From assembly GCF_905372115.1 (NCBI RefSeq), contig NZ_CAJPNR010000001.1, positions 124,001 through 188,000 on the forward strand: 64,000 bases of DNA, given 5' to 3'. A program made the position numbers and the translations under genes. Shown in pieces: positions 33,330 to 42,525 of the stretch. A model generated the notes under the pieces. That model was not told the origin of the DNA, ran no database searches, and was given only the letters and a program-made list of their open reading frames with translations. Within the stretch, counting starts at the first letter, position 1; every line of letters begins with the position of its first letter. The stretch is from an uncultured Streptococcus sp. Its GTDB lineage: Bacteria; Bacillota; Bacilli; Lactobacillales; Streptococcaceae.

Positions 33330-35066
33330 ATGAAAGAAATCTTTATCGGAAACTATGGTTTAGAGCAAGTCGGACAGACCATGACCGCGACTGGCTGGGT
33401 GGCCAATGTCCGCAATCACGGCAAGCTAGCCTTTATCGAGCTGCGAGATCGCGAAGGTTTGCTTCAGGTCTTTGTCGGCGGTGAGATTGAAGACTTTGCT
33501 AAGCTGGAAGTCATTGGCAAAGAGGATGTCATAGCAGTGACGGGGCAAGTGGTTCAGCGGGAAGAGCGTTTTGTCAATAAGTCCATCAAGTCTGGTCAGA
33601 TTGAGCTGAGGGCAGAGAAGATTGAGGTTATTGCTAGCAGCAAGGCCCTGCCTTTTGAGCTGGACCAGCATGCCCATACAGGGGAAGACCTGCGTCAGAA
33701 ATACCGCTACCTGGACTTGCGCCGTGAGAAGATGACACAGAACCTCAAACTTCGTCATCAGGTCACCTCCACCATTCGGGAATATTTGAATGGTTTGGAC
33801 TTTTTGGAAGTGGAGACGCCATATCTGACCAAGTCAACACCTGAGGGGGCTAGGGATTTTTTAGTTCCTAGTCGGGTCTTTAAAAATCAATTCTATGCGC
33901 TGCCGCAGAGCCCGCAGATGCTCAAGCAGTTGCTGATGGGGGCTGGTCTCGAGCGCTATTATCAGATTGTCCGCTGCTTCCGTGATGAAGACTTGCGGGG
34001 CGACCGCCAGCCAGAGTTTACCCAGGTGGACTTAGAACTGAGTTTTGCCAGCGAGGAAGAAATCCGAGCTCTGGTTGAAGCTATGCTCAAGGCTGTTGTC
34101 AAGAAAACTCATGGTTTAGAGCTGATGGAAGCTTTTCCGACTATCAGCTATGAAGAGGCTATGAGCCGCTTCGGCTCTGATAAACCAGATACGCGCTTTG
34201 GTTTAGAGCTGAAGAGTTTGACGGATTTGTGTCAGTCCAATGATTCGCTTCTCATCAAGAAAGCCTTGGACAACCAAGAGGAAGTGATGGGAATCTGTGT
34301 GCCAGATGCAGCTAGTGCTTTTAGCAAGAAACAGCTGAGTCACTACTATCAGGAAATGAAGGAATTTGGCTGCAGTCGTTTTGCCAGTCTAAAGGTTGAA
34401 AATGGTCAGTTGGTTGGGGATTTGGCTAGCACCTTTGAGGCTGAGAGTCAGGAGTTACTGACACGTTTTGAGGCCAAGGATGGAGATTTGATTCTGCTAG
34501 TCATGGCTAAGAAGCGTCGGGCTCAGGAAGCTTTGGGACATTTGCGCATAGAAGTCGCAAAAGCTTTAGATTTGATTGATCCGAGTCTGCTTCATTTCCT
34601 CTGGGTTGTAGATTGGCCGCTGCTGGAGTGGAATGAAGACCAAAACCGCTATCAAGCCATGCACCATCCTTTCACACAGGGGATTTTTGAAGATGGACGG
34701 GAGCCAGACCAATTCCGCAGCCATGCCTATGACATCGTCTTGAATGGCTATGAGATTGGCGGAGGGAGTCTGCGGATTCATGATCGGAAGGCTCAGGAAG
34801 CGATGTTTGAGCTGTTGGGCATGAGTCGGGAAGACTACGAGCGGGACTTTGGTTTCTTCCTAGAAGCCTTAGAGTACGGCTTCCCACCACACGGGGGCTT
34901 GGCTCTGGGCTTGGATCGCTTGGTTATGATTTTGGCTGGGGAAGAAAATATCCGCCAAGTCATCGCTTTTCCAAAAAATGGTACTGGCTTTGATCCTATG
35001 CTGGAAAGTCCAAGTTTGGTGGATCAAAGACAGCTCAAAGAACTGCATTTGGAATTGAAGAATTAG
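33330..35066 (+). CDS. aspS: Aspartyl-tRNA synthetase (probably non-discriminating)
   Basis: Class IIb synthetase, 578 aa, bacterial type with inserted GAD domain. OB-fold anticodon-binding domain (GWVANVRNHGKLAFIELRDR); motif 2 region VRCFRDEDLRGDRQPEFTQV; motif 3 GLALGLDRLVMILAGEENIR. ATG 33330 is 7 bases after GAGGGAAAG. It is preceded by a T-box whose specifier reads Asn rather than Asp and followed by gatCAB. Together these suggest it charges both tRNA-Asp and tRNA-Asn, with GatCAB amidating the latter. Residues governing discrimination were not resolved here. Confidence 0.94.
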   Translation: MKEIFIGNYGLEQVGQTMTATGWVANVRNHGKLAFIELRDREGLLQVFVGGEIEDFAKLEVIGKEDVIAVTGQVVQREERFVNKSIKSGQIELRAEKIEVIASSKALPFELDQHAHTGEDLRQKYRYLDLRREKMTQNLKLRHQVTSTIREYLNGLDFLEVETPYLTKSTPEGARDFLVPSRVFKNQFYALPQSPQMLKQLLMGAGLERYYQIVRCFRDEDLRGDRQPEFTQVDLELSFASEEEIRALVEAMLKAVVKKTHGLELMEAFPTISYEEAMSRFGSDKPDTRFGLELKSLTDLCQSNDSLLIKKALDNQEEVMGICVPDAASAFSKKQLSHYYQEMKEFGCSRFASLKVENGQLVGDLASTFEAESQELLTRFEAKDGDLILLVMAKKRRAQEALGHLRIEVAKALDLIDPSLLHFLWVVDWPLLEWNEDQNRYQAMHHPFTQGIFEDGREPDQFRSHAYDIVLNGYEIGGGSLRIHDRKAQEAMFELLGMSREDYERDFGFFLEALEYGFPPHGGLALGLDRLVMILAGEENIRQVIAFPKNGTGFDPMLESPSLVDQRQLKELHLELKN

Positions 35067-35084
35067 CCTGAAATATGGTAAAAT
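35055..35084 (+). promoter_or_regulatory. gatCAB promoter at the end of aspS
   Basis: TTGAAG (35055-35060), 18 bases, TAAAAT (35079-35084) preceded by TGG (extended -10). It would give gatCAB its own start in addition to read-through from the T-box transcript. Confidence 0.6.
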
Positions 35085-35181
35085 GAAATGATGCGAATTC
35101 CTGAAGAATAGCAGGAAGAAGCTGAAGAAAAGAGCTAGCGGATGTCAAATAAATCAGCGTCCCTGGCTTGTCAAAGTAAAG

Positions 35182-35246
35182 GTGAGCTGAAGCTTGGAAA
35201 TAAAGATATCATCTAGAAATTGTTATTTTCAGTCGCTAAAGCTCAC
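35182..35246 (+). other. Structured leader before gatC
   Basis: GTGAGCT (35182-35188) pairs with AGCTCAC (35240-35246). Inside, GGAAATAA (35196-35203) pairs with TTATTTTC (35223-35230). No T-tract follows, so it is not a terminator. It ends 24 bases before gatC. No known riboswitch motif was recognised. Confidence 0.5.
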
Positions 35247-35269
35247 ATATCTTATGAAAGGAATCAGAG

Positions 35270-35572
35270 ATGAAGATTACTCAAGAAGAAGTAAGTCACG
35301 TTGCTAAGCTGTCAAAACTGGCTTTTTCACCAGAAGAAACTGCTGAGTTTGCGACGACCTTAACCAAGATTGTCGACATGGTCGAATTGCTCAATGAAGT
35401 GGACACGGAGGGTGTGCCTTTCACTTCTAATGTAGCTGCTAATATCAACTATATGCGAGAAGATGTGGCTCAGCCAGGCTGGAACCGGGAAGAGCTTTTC
35501 CAAAATGTACCTGAAAAAGAGCGGGGCTACATCAAAGTGCCTGCCATCCTAGATGACGGAGGAGATGCCTAA
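35270..35572 (+). CDS. gatC: GatC, amidotransferase subunit C
   Basis: 100-aa subunit C of Asp-tRNA(Asn)/Glu-tRNA(Gln) amidotransferase. It stabilises GatA and bridges to GatB. Family features [21 protein letters not shown] and the C-terminal IKVPAILDD are present. GAAAGGAATC gives the RBS. Its stop codon shares a base with the gatA start (TAATG). Confidence 0.95.
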   Translation: MKITQEEVSHVAKLSKLAFSPEETAEFATTLTKIVDMVELLNEVDTEGVPFTSNVAANINYMREDVAQPGWNREELFQNVPEKERGYIKVPAILDDGGDA

Positions 35573-37038
35573 TGACTTTTAATCACAAGACCATTGAAGA
35601 ACTGCATGACTTGCTGGTCAAGAAAGAAATTTCTGCGGTAGAGTTAACTCAGGCAACTTTGGCAGACATCAAAGAACGTGAAGCGGCTGTGGACAGCTTC
35701 ATTACTGTCAGCGAAGAGGAGGCTTTAGCTCAGGCTGCGGCTCTGGATGCTAAGGGCATTGATGCTGACAATCTTATGAGCGGAATTCCGCTGGCGGTTA
35801 AGGACAATATCTCAACCAAGGGAATCTTGACAACGGCTGCCTCTAAGATTCTCTACAATTACAAGCCGATTTTCGATGCAACTAGCGTGGAGAAGCTCTA
35901 CGGTAAGGACATGATTATCGTCGGGAAGACCAACATGGACGAGTTTGCCATGGGTGGATCCAGCGAAAATTCTTACTTTAAGACGACTAAGAATGCTTGG
36001 GACAGCAGCAAGGTTCCTGGTGGCTCATCTGGTGGTTCAGCGACTGCGGTTGCTTCTGGTCAGGTCCGTCTGTCACTGGGTTCAGATACTGGTGGTTCCA
36101 TTCGTCAGCCGGCTTCCTTTAACGGTGTAGTCGGCCTCAAGCCAACCTACGGACGGGTTTCTCGTTTTGGTCTCATTGCTTTTGGATCTTCTTTAGACCA
36201 GATAGGGCCTTTCTCTCAGACAGTTAAGGAAAATGCACAGCTCTTGAATGTTATTTCTGGTAATGATCCTAAGGACTCTACATCATCACAAGAAGCAGTA
36301 CCAGACTTTACCAGCAAGATTGGCCAAGATATCAAGGGGATGAAGATTGCCCTGCCTAAGGAATACATGGGTGAGGGAATTGACAGCAAGGTCAAGGAAA
36401 CGATTTTAGCAGCAGCACAGCACTTGGAAAGTCTAGGAGCTATCGTTGAAGAAGTCAGCCTGCCCCACAGCAAGTACGGCGTGGCTGTTTACTATATCAT
36501 TGCTTCTTCTGAAGCCAGCTCTAACCTGCAGCGTTTTGACGGTATTCGCTATGGCTACCGCGCAGAAGGCATTGAAAATCTAGAAGATGTCTATGTCAAA
36601 TCCCGCAGCGAAGGCTTTGGTGAAGAGGTGAAACGCCGCATCATGCTGGGAACTTTCAGCTTGTCATCTGGTTACTATGATGCTTACTTCAAGAAAGCTG
36701 GTCAGGTTCGGACCTTGATTATGCAAGATTTTGCTAAGGTTTTTGAAAAATATGACTTAATCTTAGGCCCAACTGCACCGACTGTTGCTTATGACTTGGG
36801 CAGTCAAAACCAAAATCCTGTGGCCATGTATCTGGCTGACCTTTTGACCATTCCAGTCAATCTGGCTGGCCTGCCGGGCATTTCAATCCCAGCTGGCTTT
36901 GCAGATGGTCTTCCTGTCGGCTTGCAGCTGATTGGGAACCACTTTGATGAAGCGACCATCTATCAGGCAGCCGCAGCATTTGAAGCGACGACTGACTACC
37001 ACAAACAGCAGCCAGTTATCTTTGGAGGTGAAAAATAA
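35572..37038 (+). CDS. gatA: GatA, glutaminase subunit of the amidotransferase
   Basis: Amidase-family subunit, 488 aa, which releases ammonia from glutamine for the tRNA-bound transamidation. The amidase Ser-cisSer-Lys triad is visible: Lys in PLAVKDNIS (about 79) and the Ser residues in [14 protein letters not shown] and [15 protein letters not shown] 35572 overlaps the gatC stop, and the gatA stop overlaps the gatB start (TAATG), so all three subunits are translated in a coupled way. Confidence 0.97.
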   Translation: MTFNHKTIEELHDLLVKKEISAVELTQATLADIKEREAAVDSFITVSEEEALAQAAALDAKGIDADNLMSGIPLAVKDNISTKGILTTAASKILYNYKPIFDATSVEKLYGKDMIIVGKTNMDEFAMGGSSENSYFKTTKNAWDSSKVPGGSSGGSATAVASGQVRLSLGSDTGGSIRQPASFNGVVGLKPTYGRVSRFGLIAFGSSLDQIGPFSQTVKENAQLLNVISGNDPKDSTSSQEAVPDFTSKIGQDIKGMKIALPKEYMGEGIDSKVKETILAAAQHLESLGAIVEEVSLPHSKYGVAVYYIIASSEASSNLQRFDGIRYGYRAEGIENLEDVYVKSRSEGFGEEVKRRIMLGTFSLSSGYYDAYFKKAGQVRTLIMQDFAKVFEKYDLILGPTAPTVAYDLGSQNQNPVAMYLADLLTIPVNLAGLPGISIPAGFADGLPVGLQLIGNHFDEATIYQAAAAFEATTDYHKQQPVIFGGEK

Positions 37039-38471
37039 TGAACTTTGAAACAGTTATCGGACTGGAAGTCCATGTTGAATTGAAGACCAATTCAAAAATT
37101 TTCTCACCGGCTCCAGCTCACTTCGGTGAAGATCCAAATGCCAACACCAATATCATTGACTGGTCCTTCCCAGGTGTCCTGCCTGTTATGAACAAGGGTG
37201 TCATTGACTATGGTATCAAGGCTGCTCTGGCTTTGAATATGGATATTCACCAGAAGATGCACTTTGACCGCAAGAATTACTTCTATCCGGACAATCCAAA
37301 AGCCTATCAAATTTCTCAGTTTGATGAGCCGATTGGTTACAATGGCTGGATTGAGATTGAGTTAGAAGATGGCACGACCAAGAAAATCCGTATCGAGCGG
37401 GCCCACTTGGAAGAAGATGCCGGAAAGAATACCCACGGCAGCGATGGCTACTCTTATGTGGACCTCAACCGTCAAGGTGTGCCGCTGATTGAGATTGTAT
37501 CGGAAGCAGATATGCGCAGTCCAGAAGAAGCTTATGCCTACCTGACTGCCCTCAAGGAAATCATTCAGTACACGGGCATTTCGGATGTCAAGATGGAAGA
37601 GGGCTCCATGCGGGTCGATGCCAATATTTCCATCCGTCCTTACGGTCAGGAAGAATTTGGTACCAAGACTGAGCTGAAAAACCTTAACTCCTTCAACTTT
37701 GTCCGCAAGGGTCTAGCATTTGAGGAAAAACGCCAAGCAGAAATCCTACGCAGCGGTGGTCAAATCCGTCAGGAAACCCGTCGTTATGACGAAGCGACTG
37801 GCGAAACCCTGCTCATGCGGGTGAAGGAAGGTTCAGCGGACTACCGTTACTTCCCAGAGCCTGATCTGCCAATCTTTGAGATTGAGGATGCTTGGATTGA
37901 GCAAGTGCGTAGCAGTCTGCCAGCCTTTCCAAAAGAACGACGTGCTAAGTATGTGGGCGATTACGGTCTGTCTGATTACGATGCCAAGCAGCTGACAGCG
38001 ACGAAGGCTGTGTCAGACTTCTTTGAAGCAGCTCTTACCGCAGGAGGTGACGCTAAGGCTGTCTCTAATTGGCTCCAAGGAGATGTAGCCCAATATCTCA
38101 ATGCCGAAGGCAAGACTATCTCTGAGATTGAGCTGACGCCCGAGAATCTGACTGAGATGATTGCTCTGATTGCAGACGGAACGATTTCTTCTAAGATTGC
38201 TAAGAAGGTCTTTGCCCATCTAGCTAAAAACGGAGGCTCTGCCAAGGAATATGTGCAAAAAGCAGGCCTGATTCAAATCTCAGACCCTGCCCAACTTCTG
38301 CCAATTATCCAAGAAGTATTTGCCAACAACGAAAAAGCCATCAATGACTATAAGGGCGGCAATAAGAATGCTGCCAAGTCTCTGATAGGTCAGCTGATGA
38401 AGGCTACCAAGGGTCAAGCCAACCCACAAGTAGCACAAAAACTGCTCAATGAAGAGTTGGAGAAATTGTAG
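37038..38471 (+). CDS. gatB: GatB, tRNA-binding/kinase subunit of the amidotransferase
   Basis: 477 aa. Phosphorylates and amidates the Asp or Glu carried on mischarged tRNA. Begins with [16 protein letters not shown], followed by the cradle-domain motifs [20 protein letters not shown] and [11 protein letters not shown]. The C-terminal helical and YqeY-like tail domain (from about 300) ends in LLNEELEKL. Normal length and complete. It is followed by a strong terminator. Confidence 0.97.
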   Translation: MNFETVIGLEVHVELKTNSKIFSPAPAHFGEDPNANTNIIDWSFPGVLPVMNKGVIDYGIKAALALNMDIHQKMHFDRKNYFYPDNPKAYQISQFDEPIGYNGWIEIELEDGTTKKIRIERAHLEEDAGKNTHGSDGYSYVDLNRQGVPLIEIVSEADMRSPEEAYAYLTALKEIIQYTGISDVKMEEGSMRVDANISIRPYGQEEFGTKTELKNLNSFNFVRKGLAFEEKRQAEILRSGGQIRQETRRYDEATGETLLMRVKEGSADYRYFPEPDLPIFEIEDAWIEQVRSSLPAFPKERRAKYVGDYGLSDYDAKQLTATKAVSDFFEAALTAGGDAKAVSNWLQGDVAQYLNAEGKTISEIELTPENLTEMIALIADGTISSKIAKKVFAHLAKNGGSAKEYVQKAGLIQISDPAQLLPIIQEVFANNEKAINDYKGGNKNAAKSLIGQLMKATKGQANPQVAQKLLNEELEKL

Positions 38472-38481
38472 AAATAAGTGG

Positions 38482-38508
38482 AAAACCAGTCAAGAGGCTG
38501 GTTTTTTT
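38482..38508 (+). terminator. Terminator of gatCAB
   Basis: AAAACCAG (38482-38489) and CTGGTTTT (38498-38505), 8-bp stem plus a T-tract (GGTTTTTTT). Confidence 0.88.
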
Positions 38509-38543
38509 GTGGAGAAATCTAAAAAATTCAACTGTATAAAACG

Positions 38544-38572
38544 TTGACCAAGTGACAACTTTGGATTATAAT
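38544..38572 (+). promoter_or_regulatory. Strong promoter of the GIY-YIG/PASTA insert
   Basis: TTGACC (38544-38549), 17 bases, TATAAT (38567-38572); near consensus. The two downstream genes appear to form one transcript. Confidence 0.8.
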
Positions 38573-38617
38573 TAAGGAGAAAACACAAATAAAATTGTCT
38601 TTTTAGAAAGGGAGATT

Positions 38618-39523
38618 ATGGAAGGAAAAATTTTGTTGAAGGATATTTTTCAATTTGATGCCTTGTTGGCTAGGCCAGAGTTTAAAGGGCGTCGGATAAA
38701 GCTACGCTTTAATAAAAATTGGGGAGATTATAATTTTGTAGTAGATTATATTAATCAATCTGATGATTTTCTGCCTTGGATTTTGAGTGATGGTAGCGAG
38801 AAGAAAAGTAGAAATAGAAATGACGATATTCAATTTCAGTTTATTGAAGTAGAATATCATAAATGGCTTTTTGTTGGTGCTTATCTTATAAAGGAAAAAG
38901 ATAGTCAAGTAAAGAAAGTGGCTTATGGCAACCGTGATGTGAAATATGCTCTAGCAGAAAGAATTGAAGATTACGATAAATATATAGAAAAATTAGTTGT
39001 AGACCATACAAATACAGGGCAATCTTGGTTTTATGTTGACCGTAGGCGGACTGATTTTGTTGAAGTTGCTGAGATAGCCAATCGTTCTTATTTTGAAAAA
39101 ACAATAGATTTTCCCGGTTATGAAAATTTGTCTATGACTTACGAAAAGTTGAAGACACATTGGAATAATAGAACTTGGAGAGAACATCTTTCAACTGTTT
39201 ATGGCGTTTATCTTATTACTGATACAAAAACAGGAAAACTTTATGTAGGCTCTGCTTATGGGGAAAATGGAGTTTATGGGCGTTGGTCAGCTTACTTGAA
39301 CGATGGATATGATAAATTAGAGCTAGAAGATAATAAATATCCCAATAAGAGATTGAAAGAGATTGTGGATAAAAAAGGAATTGATTATATAAAAAAACAT
39401 TTTCAGTATTCTATTTTAGAAATATTTTCTAAGAGTGAATTGGGAAAACAAAAAGCGCTTAATCGGGAAAAGTATTGGAAAAAGGTGCTACAGTCAAGAG
39501 AATTTGGCTATAATGCGAATTAG
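38618..39523 (+). CDS. GIY-YIG nuclease-domain protein, AT-rich
   Basis: 301 aa. The C-terminal about 105 residues form a GIY-YIG domain: GVYLI (196-200), KLYVGSAYG (207-215), the Arg in GRWSAY (about 222) and a Glu in LNREKYWKK (about 280). The N-terminal about 180 residues are an unrecognised domain (KGRRIKLRFNKNWGDYN, FIEVEYHKWLFVGAYLI), perhaps a DNA- or effector-binding part. The gene is much richer in A/T and AT-ending codons than the flanking gatB and bdh genes, which suggests transfer. The RBS AAGGGAG precedes ATG 38618. It may be a homing-type, phage-defence or restriction-like nuclease; no partner methylase is present. Confidence 0.8.
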   Translation: MEGKILLKDIFQFDALLARPEFKGRRIKLRFNKNWGDYNFVVDYINQSDDFLPWILSDGSEKKSRNRNDDIQFQFIEVEYHKWLFVGAYLIKEKDSQVKKVAYGNRDVKYALAERIEDYDKYIEKLVVDHTNTGQSWFYVDRRRTDFVEVAEIANRSYFEKTIDFPGYENLSMTYEKLKTHWNNRTWREHLSTVYGVYLITDTKTGKLYVGSAYGENGVYGRWSAYLNDGYDKLELEDNKYPNKRLKEIVDKKGIDYIKKHFQYSILEIFSKSELGKQKALNREKYWKKVLQSREFGYNAN

Positions 39524-39547
39524 GATAAAAATAAAACGGGGGATAAT

Positions 39548-40735
39548 ATGGAAGATTGGGAAAAGAAAAGACTGATTGATGAATCAAATAGTAAAATTGA
39601 TGAGCATAACCGCCTAATAGATGAAGGGAATAGAGCAAGAGAAGAACATTATCGTAAGATAGAGGCTCAAAGTGAGGAACTTTTACGTTTAGAGAAAAAT
39701 AGAATAAGAGAAACAGCAGATAGAGAGCAAGAAAAAGAATACAAAGATAAAATTCTGGACTTAAAAAAGCGATGGGCTGAATCGAATGATACTAGTCAAC
39801 AACAGCGGTATCAAATTTTAATTGCTGAAGCTGAGCAGGAATATAATGATTATTTAGTAGAGAAAGAAAGAATAAGACAAATTGAAGATGAGAAGAGACA
39901 GCAATCCTTAAAACAATATGAACAAACACTTCAGAAAATTAAAGAAGAAAAGCAGCAAACAGTTAAAATAGAACGCAGAAAAAGTTTCATTAAGCGAGTT
40001 ATCATAGGAAGTGTTTTTCTTATATTTCTTGTAATAGCCTTAACTACTTGGAAGTCAAATAAATTAAGTAGTAAAAGTGTACGTGATCAAGCTTCATCTA
40101 TGAGTTCTAATGCTAGTTCTTTATCAAAGAAGGATTCAAAAATAGACAAGACAAAAAATAATAGTGCTCCAAGTGTAACTAATCAAAAAACTTTTACTAT
40201 GGAGAACTATGTCGGTCAAGCAAAATCTGCTGTAGTTGAAAATCTGAAAACAAACTATAATGTTTCTGAGAAATTGATTGAGATTGTTGAGGAGGAATCG
40301 GACGAGTACGAGCCAGGTCAGGTCATTCGCCAGTCACCAGCAGCAGGTTCGACCTATGATTTGTCTTCTAATCATAAAATCAAGCTGACCGTAGCGAAAG
40401 AAGTGCCTAGTGTGGCCATGCCTGACTTTGGCAGCATGCAGTACACCTATGCCAATTCTCGTACTTACTTAATTAAAATGGGAGTTTCTTCATCTCGGAT
40501 TGAGCGGGTTGTTGACCGAAAGGTTACTTCGACACAGGCAGACTTGGTGACCTCTCAGTCGCCAACGGCTGGTAAGACAATTGACCTCAAGTCAAATGAA
40601 AAAATCACTCTTTACGTGACAGAAGCAACGACACCATCGTCAACAAGCTCGTCATCATATTCTAGCGGCTTTAAAAACAGTTCATCATCTGATGATGAAA
40701 ACCATTCTAGTAGCTCTAGTTCTTCCGAGCATTGA
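39548..40735 (+). CDS. Membrane coiled-coil protein with two PASTA-like domains
   Basis: 395 aa. Residues 1-148: charged coiled coil, cytosolic. Residues 150-168: one membrane helix (VIIGSVFLIFLVIALTTW). Residues about 170-215: Ser/Lys linker. Residues about 218-285 and 286-358: two PASTA-like repeats (VIRQSPAAGSTYDLSSNHKI; VTSQSPTAGKTIDLKSNEKI). The end is a Ser-rich tail with over 20 serines. The PASTA part resembles the extracellular end of streptococcal StkP, but there is no kinase domain. Base composition changes near 40280, from very AT-rich to the local average, as if the PASTA part was captured by a foreign N-terminus. Follows the GIY-YIG gene by 24 bases. Confidence 0.78.
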   Translation: MEDWEKKRLIDESNSKIDEHNRLIDEGNRAREEHYRKIEAQSEELLRLEKNRIRETADREQEKEYKDKILDLKKRWAESNDTSQQQRYQILIAEAEQEYNDYLVEKERIRQIEDEKRQQSLKQYEQTLQKIKEEKQQTVKIERRKSFIKRVIIGSVFLIFLVIALTTWKSNKLSSKSVRDQASSMSSNASSLSKKDSKIDKTKNNSAPSVTNQKTFTMENYVGQAKSAVVENLKTNYNVSEKLIEIVEEESDEYEPGQVIRQSPAAGSTYDLSSNHKIKLTVAKEVPSVAMPDFGSMQYTYANSRTYLIKMGVSSSRIERVVDRKVTSTQADLVTSQSPTAGKTIDLKSNEKITLYVTEATTPSSTSSSSYSSGFKNSSSSDDENHSSSSSSSEH

Positions 40736-40818
40736 TTATAAATATCAGTTAACGAATGGAATTGTTAATTTGTAATATGTATGCTATTGATATTTTTGCT
40801 GTTTTATAATTCCCTTAT

Positions 40819-40847
40819 TTGTAGTCTCAAGTTTTCTATGTTAAAAT
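40819..40847 (+). promoter_or_regulatory. Promoter of the small membrane protein
   Basis: TTGTAG (40819-40824), 17 bases, TAAAAT (40842-40847), 25 bases before the start codon. Confidence 0.6.
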
Positions 40848-40872
40848 AATTAAAAAAACAAAGGGGTCTTTT

Positions 40873-41229
40873 ATGTCAGAAATTAAAATCAAACGCGAGA
40901 CAGGTTTTGTAGGGATTATTGGTAAGTTTCCAGTCTTTATCGATGGTCAGAAAGTTGGCGCAATCAAAAACGGAGAAGAGGTTGTTTTTCCAATTGCGGC
41001 TAATGAAGCAGAAGTCCGTGCGGGATCTGCTCCTATGAAAACCAAGCCAGTGACAGTTAAAGCAGGCCAAACCTTGCTGATTGAAACTAATTTTACTAAT
41101 TTTTCCGTTTATTTGGGAATTTTAGTGGTTGCTTTTCTATTTGGCGGATTGATTCGTGCGATTCTCTTGATTCTTTGTATTAGCTTCCTGTTCCTTCTGC
41201 CTTTTTATACGGCTAGAATTGCAGAATAA
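40873..41229 (+). CDS. Small membrane protein, unknown function
   Basis: 118 aa. N-terminal about 75 residues are a small beta-rich domain (VGIIGKFPVFIDGQKVGAIK, TVKAGQTLLIETNF), reminiscent of PEGA-like domains. The C-terminus has two close hydrophobic segments (VYLGILVVAFLFGGLI and ILLILCISFLFLLPFY). The RBS AAAGGGG is 8 bases before ATG 40873. It has its own promoter and terminator. The product is not recognised beyond this architecture. Confidence 0.75.
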   Translation: MSEIKIKRETGFVGIIGKFPVFIDGQKVGAIKNGEEVVFPIAANEAEVRAGSAPMKTKPVTVKAGQTLLIETNFTNFSVYLGILVVAFLFGGLIRAILLILCISFLFLLPFYTARIAE

Positions 41230-41236
41230 ACTTGAT

Positions 41237-41257
41237 ACCAGCAGATGCTGGTTTTTT
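41237..41257 (+). terminator. Terminator after the small membrane protein
   Basis: ACCAGC (41237-41242), loop AGAT, GCTGGT (41247-41252), then a run of Ts. Confidence 0.8.
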
Positions 41258-41288
41258 GTATGTTATTTTTTGAAAATGTAGCTAATCT

Positions 41289-41318
41289 TTTGACAAGATT
41301 TCTGAAAGGGTTTACAAT
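41289..41318 (+). promoter_or_regulatory. Promoter of the butanediol-type dehydrogenase
   Basis: Consensus TTGACA (41289-41294), 18 bases, TACAAT (41313-41318). Confidence 0.75.
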
Positions 41319-41350
41319 AAAACTAACAAATTATAAAGTGAGGTATGTTT

Positions 41351-42397
41351 ATGGCAAAAATGAATGCTGCGCGTTGGTATGGCGCTAAAGATGTTCGTAT
41401 TGAAGAAGTGGATGTACCGGAAGTCAAACCGCATCAGGTTAAAATTGCTGTCAAGTTCACAGGAATCTGTGGAACTGACTTGCATGAATACTTGGACGGA
41501 CCGATTTTTATTCCGACAGAAACAGAGCATGTCTACTCTGGGCAGAAAGCGCCTGTGACATTGGGACATGAGTTTGCTGGAGAAATTGTTGAGGTCGGCA
41601 GTGCCGTGACACGGGTCAAAGTTGGCGATCGAGTGACAGTTGAGCCTATTTTGGCTAAACATAATCTTGTCGGTGATTACAATCTGGACCCTAATCTAAA
41701 CTTTGTCGGTTTGGCGGCAGACGGTGGTTTTGCCAAATACTGTGTTTTGGACGGAGACATTGTTCACAAAGTTCCAGACAGCCTTAGTTATGAGCAGGCA
41801 GCTTTGACAGAACCTGCTGCTGTGGCTGTTTACGCAGTCCGTCAGTCAGCTCTTAAGACGGGCGATACAGCGGTTGTCTTCGGTTTGGGGCCAATCGGGC
41901 TCTTGATAGTTGAGGCTTTGCGAGCAGCCGGTGCCTCTAAGATTTATGGAGTTGAATTATCTCCAGAACGCCAAGCCAAGGCAGAGGAGCTTGGGGCTAT
42001 CATTGTGCGACCAGAAGAAGGCGAAGACGTGGTAGCTGCTATTCATCGTTTAACTGGTGGCGGGGCAGATGTGTCTTATGAAGTAACTGGAGTGCCGGTT
42101 GTGCTGGGGCAGGCTTTGGCTGCTGTCCACAAGGCCGGAGAATGTATGGTGGTTTCTATCTGGGAGCGAGAAGCCAGCGTCAATCCTAATGAATTTGCCA
42201 TTCAAGAAAAAACGCTCAAGGGTATTATTGCCTATCGGCATATTTTCCCTAAGGTGCTGGAACTGATGGAGCAGGGTTATTTCTCTGCTGACAAGCTTGT
42301 GACCAAGAAGATTAAGCTAGAGGATATTGTGCAAGAAGGCTTTATCGAGCTGACTCAGGACAAGGCGCAGATCAAGATTTTGGTATCGCCAGAGTAA
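41351..42397 (+). CDS. Zinc-type 2,3-butanediol/alcohol dehydrogenase lacking the structural zinc site
   Basis: 348 aa, medium-chain dehydrogenase of the (R,R)-2,3-butanediol dehydrogenase group. Catalytic zinc residues are present: Cys40 (TGICGTDLHEYLDGP), His73-Glu74 (TLGHEFAGEI) and Glu154 (LTEPAAVAVYAV). The cofactor fold is GLGPIGLLIVEALRAAGASK. The lobe that normally carries four zinc-binding cysteines reads VEPILAKHNLVGDYNLDPN (98-116) with none. The start is ATG 41351, 7 bases after GAGG; ATG 41345 is one base from it. Likely substrates are acetoin/butanediol or a polyol. Monocistronic. Confidence 0.85.
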   Translation: MAKMNAARWYGAKDVRIEEVDVPEVKPHQVKIAVKFTGICGTDLHEYLDGPIFIPTETEHVYSGQKAPVTLGHEFAGEIVEVGSAVTRVKVGDRVTVEPILAKHNLVGDYNLDPNLNFVGLAADGGFAKYCVLDGDIVHKVPDSLSYEQAALTEPAAVAVYAVRQSALKTGDTAVVFGLGPIGLLIVEALRAAGASKIYGVELSPERQAKAEELGAIIVRPEEGEDVVAAIHRLTGGGADVSYEVTGVPVVLGQALAAVHKAGECMVVSIWEREASVNPNEFAIQEKTLKGIIAYRHIFPKVLELMEQGYFSADKLVTKKIKLEDIVQEGFIELTQDKAQIKILVSPE

Positions 42398-42420
42398 AAT
42401 CTTTGCTTAATCATGAGATG

Positions 42421-42447
42421 AAAATCAGTCAAAACTGGCTGATTTTT
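42421..42447 (+). terminator. Terminator of the dehydrogenase gene
   Basis: AAAATCAGTC (42421-42430) pairs with GGCTGATTTT (42437-42446; one G-U) around AAAACT, then T. Confidence 0.82.
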
Positions 42448-42525
42448 CTTTATGGTTTGTGTTGTAATAAGCAAAGATATATAAAGAGGTTTGGAATGTC
42501 AAAAGTTTTGAAAGGGACCATATTT

